Shown here: positions 8,760 to 15,876 of the stretch, in pieces
Position numbering within the stretch: the stretch's first letter is position 1
Layout: each line of letters opens with the position of its first letter
Source: an uncultured Pseudomonadota bacterium
GTDB taxonomy: Bacteria; Myxococcota_A; Bradymonadia; Bradymonadales; GCA-2716585
DNA: 44,745 nt
NCBI GenBank assembly: GCA_937123825.1
Contig: CAKZKQ010000142.1
Coordinates: 1 to 44,745 of the forward strand
Reading direction: 5' to 3'
Made by a program: the position numbers and the translations under genes
Notes under the pieces: model-generated
What the model saw: the letters and a program-made list of their open reading frames with translations, nothing else
What the model was told of the DNA's origin: nothing
Database searches by the model: none

Positions 8760-9686
8760 TTATTCGGGCACTTTGAAGGTGACGGCTTTGTAGCCGCGCA
8801 GGTCTTCGGCGTCGATTTTGGTGAACGCGCGGGCGTAGGTGCCGGTGCGGTTTCGCACGACGACGCGCGCGCCGAGGCCGTTGATGGTCCCGGCGGCGCC
8901 GGTGACGATCTTTTCGCTGCCGTTGCCCGAGACGTAGACGGTCAACAGGGAGCCGCCGCTCTCCAGGGGCGTGATGCGCTGGATGGCCCCGGTGACGGTG
9001 ATGAATTTCGGCCCGCTGTCTTCGACGGGGGGTGGATCGGTCTGGCCGTCGGGGTCTGCGGCAGGATCTTTGGCGCCGCCTCCGCCGCCATCGGGCAAAC
9101 CGGGCTTGAGGCCGACGCCGTCGTTGTCCACACCGGACTTAAAGCCGCCACCGCCGCCGCCTCGGCCGCCTCGACCGCCATTGCCTGCGGGCGGATCGGG
9201 ATCGTCATCGGGGACGGGGTTGGTGACAAATTTGGGCTCTTCAAAGAGCGCGCCCAGTGTGTAGACCGAGGCGCCGGTGGTGGCGCGGATCTCGACGTAG
9301 TAGCGCCCAGAGACGGCGTTGACGGGTTTGAAGCGGTAGAAGTTGACGCCTTCCTGGACGGTGTGGCGCTCGATGACCTTGCCAAAGCTGGCGCGCAGGA
9401 AGACCGGGGCGCGGAGGCTCGCGGGGTGGGCAAAAGAGAGGCCGACGTCGAGGATGCCGGGCGTGTGGACGTCGACGTGTTTCCAGTCGACGTCGTCGCC
9501 GGCGGAGACGTCCAGTTCGTCGGTGACTTTGCGCTTGAGGAAGACGGCCATGGAGCCGTCGCGCAGGCGGTCGGCCCGGTCGGCGCCGTCGAGTTTGGCA
9601 CCCTCGCCGGTGGCGCAGGCAGCGGCGCTCACCGTCACCCCGAGCGCGACCAGCACCAGGCACACTTTGCGGGTGGTGGCATTCAT
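8760..9686 (-). CDS. Lipoprotein with PPC-like domain, Gly/Pro linker and C-terminal domain (paralogue 3)
   Basis: A 308-residue predicted lipoprotein. The signal peptide ends in the lipobox-like SAAAC (Cys24). A beta domain at about 45-150 has DVDWKHVDV, YYVEIRATTGASVYTL and other features of bacterial pre-peptidase (PPC) domains. A Gly/Asp/Pro linker follows (about 155-215), then a C-terminal beta domain (about 220-308) with GAIQRITPLESGGSLLTVYV and a final AFTKIDAEDL. The same domain order is found in the two genes upstream, so these are paralogues. Its ATG overlaps the upstream stop by four bases (ATGA), indicating translational coupling. The protein should sit in the outer membrane or periplasm; its role is unknown. 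Confidence 0.8.
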   Translation of the reverse strand: MNATTRKVCLVLVALGVTVSAAACATGEGAKLDGADRADRLRDGSMAVFLKRKVTDELDVSAGDDVDWKHVDVHTPGILDVGLSFAHPASLRAPVFLRASFGKVIERHTVQEGVNFYRFKPVNAVSGRYYVEIRATTGASVYTLGALFEEPKFVTNPVPDDDPDPPAGNGGRGGRGGGGGGFKSGVDNDGVGLKPGLPDGGGGGAKDPAADPDGQTDPPPVEDSGPKFITVTGAIQRITPLESGGSLLTVYVSGNGSEKIVTGAAGTINGLGARVVVRNRTGTYARAFTKIDAEDLRGYKAVTFKVPE

Positions 9687-10558
9687 CGCTTCTTCACCTT
9701 CAAGACAACGTTTTTATAGGGCGCCAGATCGGCAGCTTCAGCCTTGGTGAAGGCCACGGCGGAGGTGGGCAGCACGCGGGTGATGCGGAAGCCCTGGCCG
9801 AGGCCAACGATGGTGCCGGACATGCCGGTGGCGACGCCGTCGTTGGCGCCAAAGCCAGCGATGACCAGCTGGGAGCCGCCGTCGTCCATGGGGATGATGC
9901 GGGCGATGCGGCCACGCAACACGACGGATTCGTCTTCAGGGGGATCGACCACTTCGGGCGGATTTTCGCCGTCGCCGGTCTCACCGTCTCCGGTTTCTCC
10001 GGGGGGCTTGCGACCGGGGCCGGTGCCGGGGTTGGGGCGCGTGGTGATGCCACCGTTGCCGCCGTTGGCACCGGTGTTGTTGTTGGGGTTGGCGTCGGGG
10101 ATGGTGCCCTGGGGCAGGGGCTCGAAGGTGACGCCAGCGGTGTAGACGCTTTTGCCGCGATCCATGAAGATCTGGACGTAGTATTCGCCTTGATAGACGG
10201 GGATGCGGTCAAAGACGTAGAGGCTCTCGGAGCCGCTCATGGGTCGGCGGTCGAGTTCAACGCCGAAGCCGTCCTTGATGGAGATGAAGCCCTTCATACC
10301 GCGGGGATCATCAACGGCGACGGTCAGGCCCATGGTGCCGGGTTCGCGGACACGGATCTCTTTCCAGTCGGTGTGATCGCCTTCGGGATCGCTCAGCGAG
10401 TCGGTGACGTTCTGGCCGGCGAAGAGTTTGAGGGCATTTTTGCGCAGGTTGTCGTTGCCGCTGTTCCAGTCATATTCGCGCGGCTGCTGGTTGCAGGCGG
10501 CGGTGGCCAGGAGCGCCACAACGAGGGCGGTCATGCTCAGGGTGTATGTCTTGTTCAT
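9683..10558 (-). CDS. Lipoprotein with PPC-like domain, Gly/Asn linker and C-terminal domain (paralogue 2)
   Basis: A 291-residue lipoprotein with signal ALVVALLATAAC (lipobox Cys22). The PPC-like beta domain (about 45-150) contains DWKEIRVREPGTMGLTV and EYYVQIFMDRGKSVYTAG. The linker (about 155-205) is rich in Asn, Gly, Pro and Glu. The C-terminal domain (about 208-291) has GRIARIIPMDDGGSQLVI, GANDGVATGMSG and AFTKAEAADL, matching its downstream neighbour nearly motif for motif. Start and stop overlap neighbours by ATGA on both sides, so the three genes form one coupled operon. Function is unknown; surface or periplasmic binding is a reasonable guess. Confidence 0.82.
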   Translation of the reverse strand: MNKTYTLSMTALVVALLATAACNQQPREYDWNSGNDNLRKNALKLFAGQNVTDSLSDPEGDHTDWKEIRVREPGTMGLTVAVDDPRGMKGFISIKDGFGVELDRRPMSGSESLYVFDRIPVYQGEYYVQIFMDRGKSVYTAGVTFEPLPQGTIPDANPNNNTGANGGNGGITTRPNPGTGPGRKPPGETGDGETGDGENPPEVVDPPEDESVVLRGRIARIIPMDDGGSQLVIAGFGANDGVATGMSGTIVGLGQGFRITRVLPTSAVAFTKAEAADLAPYKNVVLKVKKR

Positions 10559-11553
10559 CGGGGCACCTTGACGATGATTTTGTCGGCGGCGTTGACGAGG
10601 TTGGCCGGGGCGTTGGTTTTGCCCACGGCGCTGCGTCCAAAGACCTGTGTGATGACAAAGCGCCCGCCTTCAAGGCGAGAGCCGTCGCGCATGATGATTT
10701 CCCCGACGTGGTTGCTGGCCACGCCGTTGTTGCTGCCGACGCCAACGGTGATCTCGGAGCCTCCAGTGCTTTTGGGGATGATGCGAAGGATCTGGCCCTC
10801 AACGGGATCGAAAGGGCCGTTGACATCGGGGACGATGTCACGAAGGCGAGCAGCGGGGGCAGCGCCGCCCCCACCTCCGGGTCCGCCGCCGCCGTTGGCA
10901 ACAGGGGCGCCGCCGCCCCCACCGCCGCCGCCGCCTCCGCCGCCAAGCGGGGGAAGGCTGGGGCCACCGCCGCCGCCACCTCCGCCACCGCCACCGCCGC
11001 CACCACCGCCGCCGCCGCCGCCGACCTCACCACCTTCGGTGCCGGGCTCAATGGGGCTGACAAACTCGGGGATGGGCTCGTCTTCGGGACCGATGCCGCC
11101 GTCGCCGACGTTGAAGGAGGTCTGTACGGAGTAGACGCTCTTGCCTTTGAGGCTCTCGATCTTGACGAAGTAGAAGGAGGGCTCGCGGGTGCTGATGATG
11201 ATCTCGTCGAAGTCGGAGCGCTTGTCGCGCTTCTCTTCTTCGATGGGCACGCCGTATTTGTCGGCCACGAGGATGGATCCTTCAATCTCGCGCTGGTCCC
11301 AGAAGACGTTGACGGTCAAAAAGCCGCTGCTGGGGACCTCGATGAGCTTCCAGTCGACCTGGTCTTCGGGGGGATCGATGGAGTCGGTGACGACCTGCCC
11401 GACTTCGATGCGCACTGCGCGGCCGCGGCGATCGTCTTCGTCATCAACCTCATTGCCGCAAGAGGCGCACAGCGCCACGAGGATCAGCGCCGCCAGTGCC
11501 CGTCCGAGGGGACCGGCGGCTTGGGACAAGGGTTCTAGAGAAAGGAACGTCAT
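10555..11553 (-). CDS. Lipoprotein with PPC-like domain and poly-Gly linker (paralogue 1)
   Basis: First gene of the three-lipoprotein operon, 332 residues from ATG 11553. The frame is open for 31 more codons upstream, but this start puts the hydrophobic segment ALAALILVALCASC next to its lipobox Cys. The PPC-like domain has DQVDWKLIEVPSSGFLTV and FYFVKIESLKGKSVYSV. It is followed by an extreme linker with two long glycine runs (about 22 and 12 residues), separated by a Pro-Leu segment, and a shorter third Gly-rich run. The C-terminal domain has GQILRIIPKSTGGSEITV, SNNGVASNHVG and VFGRSAVG. It is divergent from the contractile injection cluster, which raises but does not prove a link. No clear ribosome site is seen. 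Confidence 0.8.
   Translation of the reverse strand: MTFLSLEPLSQAAGPLGRALAALILVALCASCGNEVDDEDDRRGRAVRIEVGQVVTDSIDPPEDQVDWKLIEVPSSGFLTVNVFWDQREIEGSILVADKYGVPIEEEKRDKRSDFDEIIISTREPSFYFVKIESLKGKSVYSVQTSFNVGDGGIGPEDEPIPEFVSPIEPGTEGGEVGGGGGGGGGGGGGGGGGGGGPSLPPLGGGGGGGGGGGGAPVANGGGGPGGGGGAAPAARLRDIVPDVNGPFDPVEGQILRIIPKSTGGSEITVGVGSNNGVASNHVGEIIMRDGSRLEGGRFVITQVFGRSAVGKTNAPANLVNAADKIIVKVPR
10865..11032. repeat. GGN microsatellite encoding poly-Gly linker
   Basis: On the plus strand this is a nearly pure run of CCG, CCA, CCT and CCC triplets with short interruptions. On the coding minus strand it gives glycine codons, including one unbroken run of about 22 Gly. Such triplet runs slip during replication. 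Because the unit is three bases, length changes would alter linker length without a frameshift. Confidence 0.85.
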
Positions 11554-12014
11554 AGCAAGGGTCCAACTGAGGTGCCGCGGTGGGCACGCGGTTGTGAACA
11601 TGTGTGTGGGCGCGGCCGCGTTCTGCGCTTGCGCGCCCGCCCACATGATGTTGTGTCATGCGTGGGGGGCGCGCAAAGCGTGTTGCAGGTGGTGTTGTGC
11701 GGGTCGCGGCCTGTGCCTTCTGCTCATGGCTTGTTTGCGGTGATGTTTTTGGATCCCTGGCTGGTGGCGCGTCATCCGCCATATGGACAACACCCAGACA
11801 GCGCGCGGACATTTCCCACACAGGGATGATAACCCGACGCAGCCGCTGGGCACCAGCAACCTCATTTCATCACCGACACGCCTTGTGTCGTAGCACGCAG
11901 CCAAGGGCCATGTCAAGGGGTTGCATGCCGCACTGACGGGGCTCGAAGAGCACACGGGGGCTTACGGTGCAGGCAACGGCGGGGGTGGAGGCGGTAGTTG
12001 AGTCTGGCAAGCCG

Positions 12015-12043
12015 TTGACAGTGGGCAGAGCGCTGGGTATGCT
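12015..12043 (+). promoter_or_regulatory. Sigma70-type promoter for the CIS cluster
   Basis: A perfect -35 box TTGACA (12015-12020) and the -10-like TATGCT (12038-12043) are separated by exactly 17 bases. It points towards the DUF4255 gene, whose ATG is 228 bases further on. It is the best-formed promoter-like site in this gap. Its use by the cell is inferred. Confidence 0.55.
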
Positions 12044-12160
12044 CCATGCCAATCGCGTCAGATGCTGGCCGACTGGCAAGGACCAACAACGACACCGCCC
12101 TGTATGAAGGGGCGTGAAGGAAGAGGCACAAGACCCGCACCCAAAGCTTGGTGGTGTGGG

Positions 12161-12186
12161 GAATCTTCTGTTGAAGACAGATGCTT
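12161..12186 (+). promoter_or_regulatory. Leader hairpin element, copy 1
   Basis: The sequence contains TCTTC-TGTT-GAAGA (12164-12177), a 5-bp stem with a four-base loop. It is flanked by GAA on the left and GATGCTT on the right. The same layout recurs at 12228-12254, so this is one copy of a direct repeat that itself contains an inverted repeat. It could be a DNA operator half-site or an RNA hairpin in the leader. Confidence 0.5.
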
Positions 12187-12227
12187 CCGGGCAATCCCAG
12201 ACCTGTATGGTCATGGGTTCTCAGGTT

Positions 12228-12254
12228 GAATCTTCCCTATGGAAGAGGATGCTT
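12228..12254 (+). promoter_or_regulatory. Leader hairpin element, copy 2
   Basis: TCTTCC-CTAT-GGAAGA (12231-12246) is a perfect 6-bp stem with a four-base loop, followed by GGATGCTT. It resembles copy 1 at 12161-12186 closely and ends 16 bases before the start codon at 12271. In the mRNA it would sit just upstream of the ribosome site (AGGG), where a bound protein or a stable fold could affect translation. Confidence 0.5.
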
Positions 12255-12270
12255 TTAAAGCAGGGCATCA

Positions 12271-12867
12271 ATGGCTCAATTTGAAATCATCAAAGACGTC
12301 AGCGTCTCGTTGACCAAGATCCTGACCGACGCCTTTAAAGAGGCGGGTTACAAGGACATCGAGATCTACAACTGTCTGCCGACAGAAGAGAACGTCAAGA
12401 AGTTGCCCGCCATCTGCCTTTTTCTGACATCGGTGTCCGTGGACCGCCTCCACAGGGAGCGGGACGTGGTGATGGTCAGCGAAACAGACGAAAAGGGTGA
12501 CATCATCGAGTATGAGCGTCGTCCGAACATGCTGTGTTGGCTGTACTAGCTCCTGTCGGCCTGGGGCAAGACGCCCCAGGAGGAGCACGTGCTGCTGGGT
12601 TTGGCGATGCGCGTCTTGCACGACAACCCGGTGCTCAACGAGGCGGTGTTCTCCGGCGATTCGCTTGGACCGGGCGAGGAGTTGCCCATTCGGGTGATTG
12701 ACGAGTCGGAGTTTGGTTACGACGAGAACATGGCGTTCTGGCGTTCGCTGGGCGAGCCGATCAGGCCCTCGGTGTTGCACAAAGTGGGCACGCGTTTGCA
12801 TGGTCATCGCAAGATGCGCCACATCAAGCGGGTGGCCCAACGCAGCATCGCGGTGCGGCGGCGTTGA
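12271..12867 (+). pseudogene. DUF4255/Pvc16-like tail cap protein, split by in-frame TAG
   Basis: The first 92 codons (MAQFEIIKDVSVSLTKILTD to PNMLCWLY) match the start of DUF4255 (Pvc16/Afp16-type) proteins, which cap the distal end of contractile injection systems. A TAG at 12547-12549 stops the frame. The same frame continues at once with LLSAWGKTPQEEHVLLGLAM and runs to TGA at 12865-12867, where the rest of the family is found. Ignoring the TAG, the protein would be about 198 residues, a normal length. TAG is one base away from Tyr, Trp or Gln codons. An AGGAGGAG stretch (12578-12585) lies just before GTG 12589, so the second half might be re-initiated. It is either a pseudogene, a split two-protein cap, or a base-calling error. 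Confidence 0.8.
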
Positions 12868-13049
12868 CGTCATGGCCACAGTGGGTGTAGAGCATCTATA
12901 GTGGTGTGAGAGACACAAAGAAGTTTTGAACTAAGTGGGCTTGTGCGTTGCCAAACGGTGGCAGCGTGGAGGTCAAGGTCAGACGAGCGAAGGCGGCCCT
13001 GTACGCATAGAGACAGTGCGGCGCCGCACAGATGAAAGGAGAGGATCGC

Positions 13050-14231
13050 ATGGCGACTTCGTACCTGTCCCCTGGTATCTACGTCGAGGAAGTCGATCGG
13101 GGCAGCAAGCCGATTGAGACAGTCGGGACCAACACGGTGGCGTTCCTTGGGGAGTGCGAGGTGGGCCCGGTGAACGAACCGGTCCTGTGCACGAACTGGA
13201 GCACGTTCGCCAAGCACTTCGGTGACTTCTCCAACTCGGAGTACCTGGCACACGCGGTGTACGGTTTCTTCAACAACGGCGGCGGCCGTTGCTTTGTGAC
13301 CAACGTCGGCAGCTGGAACGACGAGGGTGACAACACCGACGAGAACGGCAACACGCTGGCCAGCCGCGCCGCGCTCTACATGGGCAAGGACAACGGCCCT
13401 GGCACGCGCACGGGCCTGCACGCGCTCGAAGAGATCGACGAGGTCAGCATTGTCGTGGCGCCGGGTCAGACCGACCCTGCGATCCAGGACGCGCTGCTGA
13501 CGCACTGCGAGAAGATGCGCTACCGCTTTGCCATCCTGGACAGCCCGGAGGTGATCGAGAGCGGCGGCGTGGACAAGCTGCCCAAGCCTCGCGACAGCAA
13601 GTACGGCGCGTACTACTTCCCCTGGGTGGAGGTCTACGACCCCAACAAGGGCAACATCTACCAGCCCCCCAGCGGTTATGTGGCCGGTGTGTACTCGCGC
13701 GTCGATGAAGAGCGCGGCGTGCACAAAGCCCCTGCCAACGAGGTCATCCGCGGCGCCCTGGGTCTGCGTTACAACGTGACCAAAGGCGAGCAGGACATCC
13801 TCAACCCGCGCGGCATCAACTGCATCCGCGAGATGAAGAACCGCGGCATCCGCATCTGGGGCGCGCGCACCATCTCCAGCGATCCGTCCTGGCGCTACAT
13901 CAACGTCCGTCGCCTCTTCAACATGGTGGAGCAGTCGATCGAGCAGGGCACCCAGTGGGTCGTCTTCGAGCCCAACGATTCCAAGCTTTGGAAGCGCGTC
14001 ACGCGTACGATCACGGCCTTCCTGCTGCGGATCTGGCGCTCGGGCGCGTTGATGGGCGACACTCCGGAGAAGGCCTTCTTCGTCAAGTGCGACGAAGAGA
14101 CCAACCCCCCGGAGGTGATCGACGCCGGACAGCTCATCTGTGAGATTGGTCTGTGCCCGGTCAAACCTGCTGAATTTGTCATTTTCCGCATTGGCCAGAT
14201 GGATGCGGGCGGCGATGTGGCCGAAGGGTAG
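13050..14231 (+). CDS. Contractile tail sheath protein 1 (Pvc2-like)
   Basis: A 393-residue sheath subunit of the phage tail sheath family. It starts MATSYLSPGIYVEEVDRGSKPIE, the standard opening of these proteins. It has the core YGFFNNGGGRCFVTNVG and the conserved C-terminal stretch NRGIRIWGARTISSDPSWRY followed by INVRRLFNMVEQSIEQGTQW. Sheath subunits polymerise around the inner tube and contract to drive it into a target cell. ATG at 13050 follows AAGGAGAGG by five bases, so the in-frame ATG at 13032 is rejected. The shortness (about 390 residues) fits the main PVC-type sheath. A strong 10-bp hairpin lies just after the stop, and the tube gene follows. Confidence 0.95.
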   Translation: MATSYLSPGIYVEEVDRGSKPIETVGTNTVAFLGECEVGPVNEPVLCTNWSTFAKHFGDFSNSEYLAHAVYGFFNNGGGRCFVTNVGSWNDEGDNTDENGNTLASRAALYMGKDNGPGTRTGLHALEEIDEVSIVVAPGQTDPAIQDALLTHCEKMRYRFAILDSPEVIESGGVDKLPKPRDSKYGAYYFPWVEVYDPNKGNIYQPPSGYVAGVYSRVDEERGVHKAPANEVIRGALGLRYNVTKGEQDILNPRGINCIREMKNRGIRIWGARTISSDPSWRYINVRRLFNMVEQSIEQGTQWVVFEPNDSKLWKRVTRTITAFLLRIWRSGALMGDTPEKAFFVKCDEETNPPEVIDAGQLICEIGLCPVKPAEFVIFRIGQMDAGGDVAEG

Positions 14232-14244
14232 TTCTGGGCGGGGG

Positions 14245-14270
14245 GTCGATGCCGTATCTGCGGCATCGAC
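14245..14270 (+). repeat. Strong hairpin downstream of sheath 1
   Basis: GTCGATGCCG (14245-14254) and CGGCATCGAC (14261-14270) form a perfect 10-bp stem with the six-base loop TATCTG, 13 bases after the sheath stop. No T-run follows, so it is probably not an intrinsic terminator. It could stabilise the 3' end of sheath mRNA or act in partial termination. Confidence 0.7.
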
Positions 14271-14282
14271 GCCACAGTGGTC

Positions 14283-14311
14283 TTGACATCATCGAACTCA
14301 GCGGTCATAGT
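14283..14311 (+). promoter_or_regulatory. Promoter-like site upstream of tube 1
   Basis: TTGACA (14283-14288, perfect -35) is followed after 17 bases by CATAGT (14306-14311), which matches four of six -10 positions. It lies between the sheath hairpin and the tube gene, about 146 bases before the tube start. It would give the tube protein its own transcript. Confidence 0.45.
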
Positions 14312-14347
14312 TTTGGTCAAGAGCTTGGTGGTTCAGGACAGGTGATA

Positions 14348-14368
14348 CTATCCGTAGAATTCGGATAG
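14348..14368. promoter_or_regulatory. Palindrome upstream of tube 1
   Basis: CTATCCG (14348-14354) and CGGATAG (14362-14368) form a perfect inverted repeat with a seven-base AT-rich centre, about 37 bases downstream of the -10-like box. The position fits an operator or a hairpin in the tube mRNA leader. Confidence 0.45.
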
Positions 14369-14456
14369 GTGTCTGCATTCAACACACATCTCTCTGAAGG
14401 GTGGTGGTTAAGTAGAAAACCCCGCAAGAGAGACAGAGGCAATAAGGGAGTACGGT

Positions 14457-14900
14457 ATGGCACAGCGCCGTAAAGAACTGGATCACTTTGTAGGTTTTAA
14501 CTTCCGCGTTGAAATCGATGGCGTCACCGCTGGAGCATTCAAGAGCGTCGATGGCATCGAGTCCAGCATTGAGGTCATCGAATTTCAGGACGGTGATGAC
14601 CTGGTGCTGCGCAAGCGCCCCGGTCGCGCCAAGTACGGCGACATCACCCTGAAGAAGGGCTACGTCTCCAACACCCAGCTTGAAGATTGGTGGATGCGCA
14701 TCCAGAAAGGTCAGGACGCACGTAAGTCGCTCTCGATCGTCTACCAGGACCTCAAAGGCGAGGACATCTTCCGCTGGAACCTCTACGATGCCTTCATCTC
14801 CAAATGGAAGATGTCTTCGCTCGACGGTAAGAGCAACGAGATCTCGACCGAGGAGATCACCATCACCATCGAGCGCATGGAGCGCGTCGGCAGCGCCTGA
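14457..14900 (+). CDS. Inner tube protein 1 (gp19/Pvc1-like)
   Basis: A 147-residue tail tube protein of the T4 gp19-like family: HFVGFNFRVEIDGVTAGAF and SVDGIESSIEVIEFQDGDD, then KRPGRAKYGDITLKKGYV and a C-terminal strand EEITITIERMERVGSA. Hexamers of such proteins stack to form the inner tube through which cargo passes. The ATG has AAGGGAG six bases upstream. It has its own promoter-like site and is followed by a 9-bp hairpin, consistent with the high copy number needed. A second, longer tube paralogue is encoded after sheath 2. Confidence 0.93.
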   Translation: MAQRRKELDHFVGFNFRVEIDGVTAGAFKSVDGIESSIEVIEFQDGDDLVLRKRPGRAKYGDITLKKGYVSNTQLEDWWMRIQKGQDARKSLSIVYQDLKGEDIFRWNLYDAFISKWKMSSLDGKSNEISTEEITITIERMERVGSA

Positions 14901-15228
14901 TCCATTCAGACGCAACCCAGCACCCTATTTTGGGCCCTGGTGGCCCAAAACCAGTGCATCCGACAAGGCAGGGCTTGGCCGCATAGAGGCACGGGCGCTG
15001 CCTTTGGTCTTTCTTGACGTCGCAGGTGCACAGGGATTTCTTGGTCCCGTGTCAAAAAAGACTGTGTTATAGTGCGCGCTGCGCTGAAGTGATCACCCAA
15101 CCCCGGCGCGTCCCACATCCTGTCTTTGCCCCCGCAAGCTGCGGCGCAGGCGCGCCGCAGGCCTGCGATGGCGTCGAGGCAGTCGATGGCGGTCGCGCCC
15201 AGAGGCAACAAGGACGCCAGGTCTATCC
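14901..15228. other. Gap between tube 1 and the tail assembly gene
   Basis: About 328 bases without a gene. It holds a hairpin (14928-14950) close to the tube stop. Further on, a TATAGT (15068-15073) resembles a -10 box, but I see no -35 at the right distance, so a promoter here is only possible. No RNA gene was recognised. Confidence 0.5.
14928..14950 (+). repeat. Hairpin downstream of tube 1
   Basis: TTTTGGGCC (14928-14936) and GGCCCAAAA (14942-14950) form a perfect 9-bp stem with loop CTGGT, 27 bases after the tube stop. The stem begins with T and ends with A, so neither strand gives the stem-then-U-run of an intrinsic terminator. It probably protects or attenuates the tube transcript. 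Confidence 0.65.
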
Positions 15229-15603
15229 ATGAGCTTCCAGACAGAGTTCCAGTTTACGCTCCCCAAAGGTTATGTCGACAGCGAAGGCAACGTGCACCGT
15301 GAAGGTGTGATGCGCCTGGCCACGGCAATGGACGAGATCGCCCCGCTGCAGGACTACCGCGTGCAGGCCAACCGCGCCTACCTGGTCATCATCCTGCTCA
15401 GCCGCGTCATCAGCAAGCTCGGCACTCTGGGCATGGTGACCCCCAATGTCATCGAGAGCCTCTTCTCGAGCGATCTGGCCTACCTGCAGGACTTCTACCG
15501 CCGGGTCAACGAAGAGGGCTCGGCGATGATGGACATCATCTGTCCTTCATGTGGCCACCAGCACCAGGTCGACATCGGGGTCGGTCAGGTGGGGGAATCC
15601 TGA
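15229..15603 (+). CDS. CIS/phage tail assembly protein
   Basis: A 124-residue protein beginning MSFQTEFQFTLPKGYVDSEG, with MRLATAMDEIAPLQDYRVQ, AYLVIILLSRVISKLGTLG and SSDLAYLQDFYRRVNEEGS. From memory, this pattern matches small proteins annotated as phage tail assembly proteins in CIS clusters, placed between the first tube and the second sheath. They are thought to act as assembly chaperones, by analogy with phage. The C-terminus has one CPSCGHQH pair that might bind a metal. The stop TGA (15601-15603) overlaps the likely start of the next small gene. The role is inferred from position and family resemblance. Confidence 0.75.
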   Translation: MSFQTEFQFTLPKGYVDSEGNVHREGVMRLATAMDEIAPLQDYRVQANRAYLVIILLSRVISKLGTLGMVTPNVIESLFSSDLAYLQDFYRRVNEEGSAMMDIICPSCGHQHQVDIGVGQVGES

Positions 15604-15764
15604 GCTACCCCCTGGAGAGGCTGTACCAGGAGGTAGCATACATCGCCTATCACTTTCACTGGTCGCTTGATGATGTTCTCAACATGGAGCACAAAGAGCG
15701 CCAGATATGGGTGCGGGAGATCTCGGAGATCAACACCCAGATCAACAAATCGCGCGAAGAGTGA
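15600..15764 (+). CDS. DUF6760-like small CIS protein
   Basis: About 54 residues: SYPLERLYQEVAYIAYHFHW then SLDDVLNMEHKERQIWVREI. From memory, this resembles the short DUF6760-type proteins that follow the tail assembly gene in many CIS clusters. The frame is open back to ATG 15549, but that would put 17 unrelated residues inside the upstream gene's coding region. The natural junction is CTG at 15600, overlapping the upstream TGA (CTGA), with a G-rich AGGTGGGGGA ribosome-like stretch before it. So a CTG start or an ATC at 15597 is likely. In phage, the equivalent chaperone pair sometimes uses coupled or shifted translation. The function is unknown. Confidence 0.65.
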   Translation: MSYPLERLYQEVAYIAYHFHWSLDDVLNMEHKERQIWVREISEINTQINKSREE

Positions 15765-15876
15765 CAGTGCGCGAGCATCGTGACGCCCCACAGCCGGCGT
15801 CCAGTCTGTCGCCCACGGTCCACAGAGGCCAACGGCGCCCGCAGCCAACCCCTGCACATCACCACGAGAGGTGACC

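Larger units (their letters stand above)
11554..12270. other. Long divergent intergenic region upstream of the CIS cluster
   Basis: About 717 bases lie between the minus-strand lipoprotein operon and the first CIS gene. No gene is recognisable. The part nearest the lipoproteins (11554-11750) is G/T-rich on the plus strand. The right half holds a strong promoter-like site (12015-12043) and two similar hairpin elements (12161-12186 and 12228-12254), described separately. A long 5' leader of roughly 220 bases would result if transcription starts at that promoter, leaving room for post-transcriptional control. Confidence 0.6.

Noticed and set aside
12547..12549. Amber recoding (for example pyrrolysine) to explain the in-frame TAG
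   Set aside because: TAG closes several other intact genes in the window (sheath 1, GNAT, PASTA-gpI), so genome-wide recoding is not supported.
12897..12902. TATAGT as a -10 box for sheath 1
   Set aside because: No acceptable -35 lies 16-18 bases upstream; the TTGACG at 12864 is 27 bases away.
14928..14950. Intrinsic terminator after tube 1
   Set aside because: The stem is strong but no T-run follows on either strand, so it is recorded only as a hairpin.
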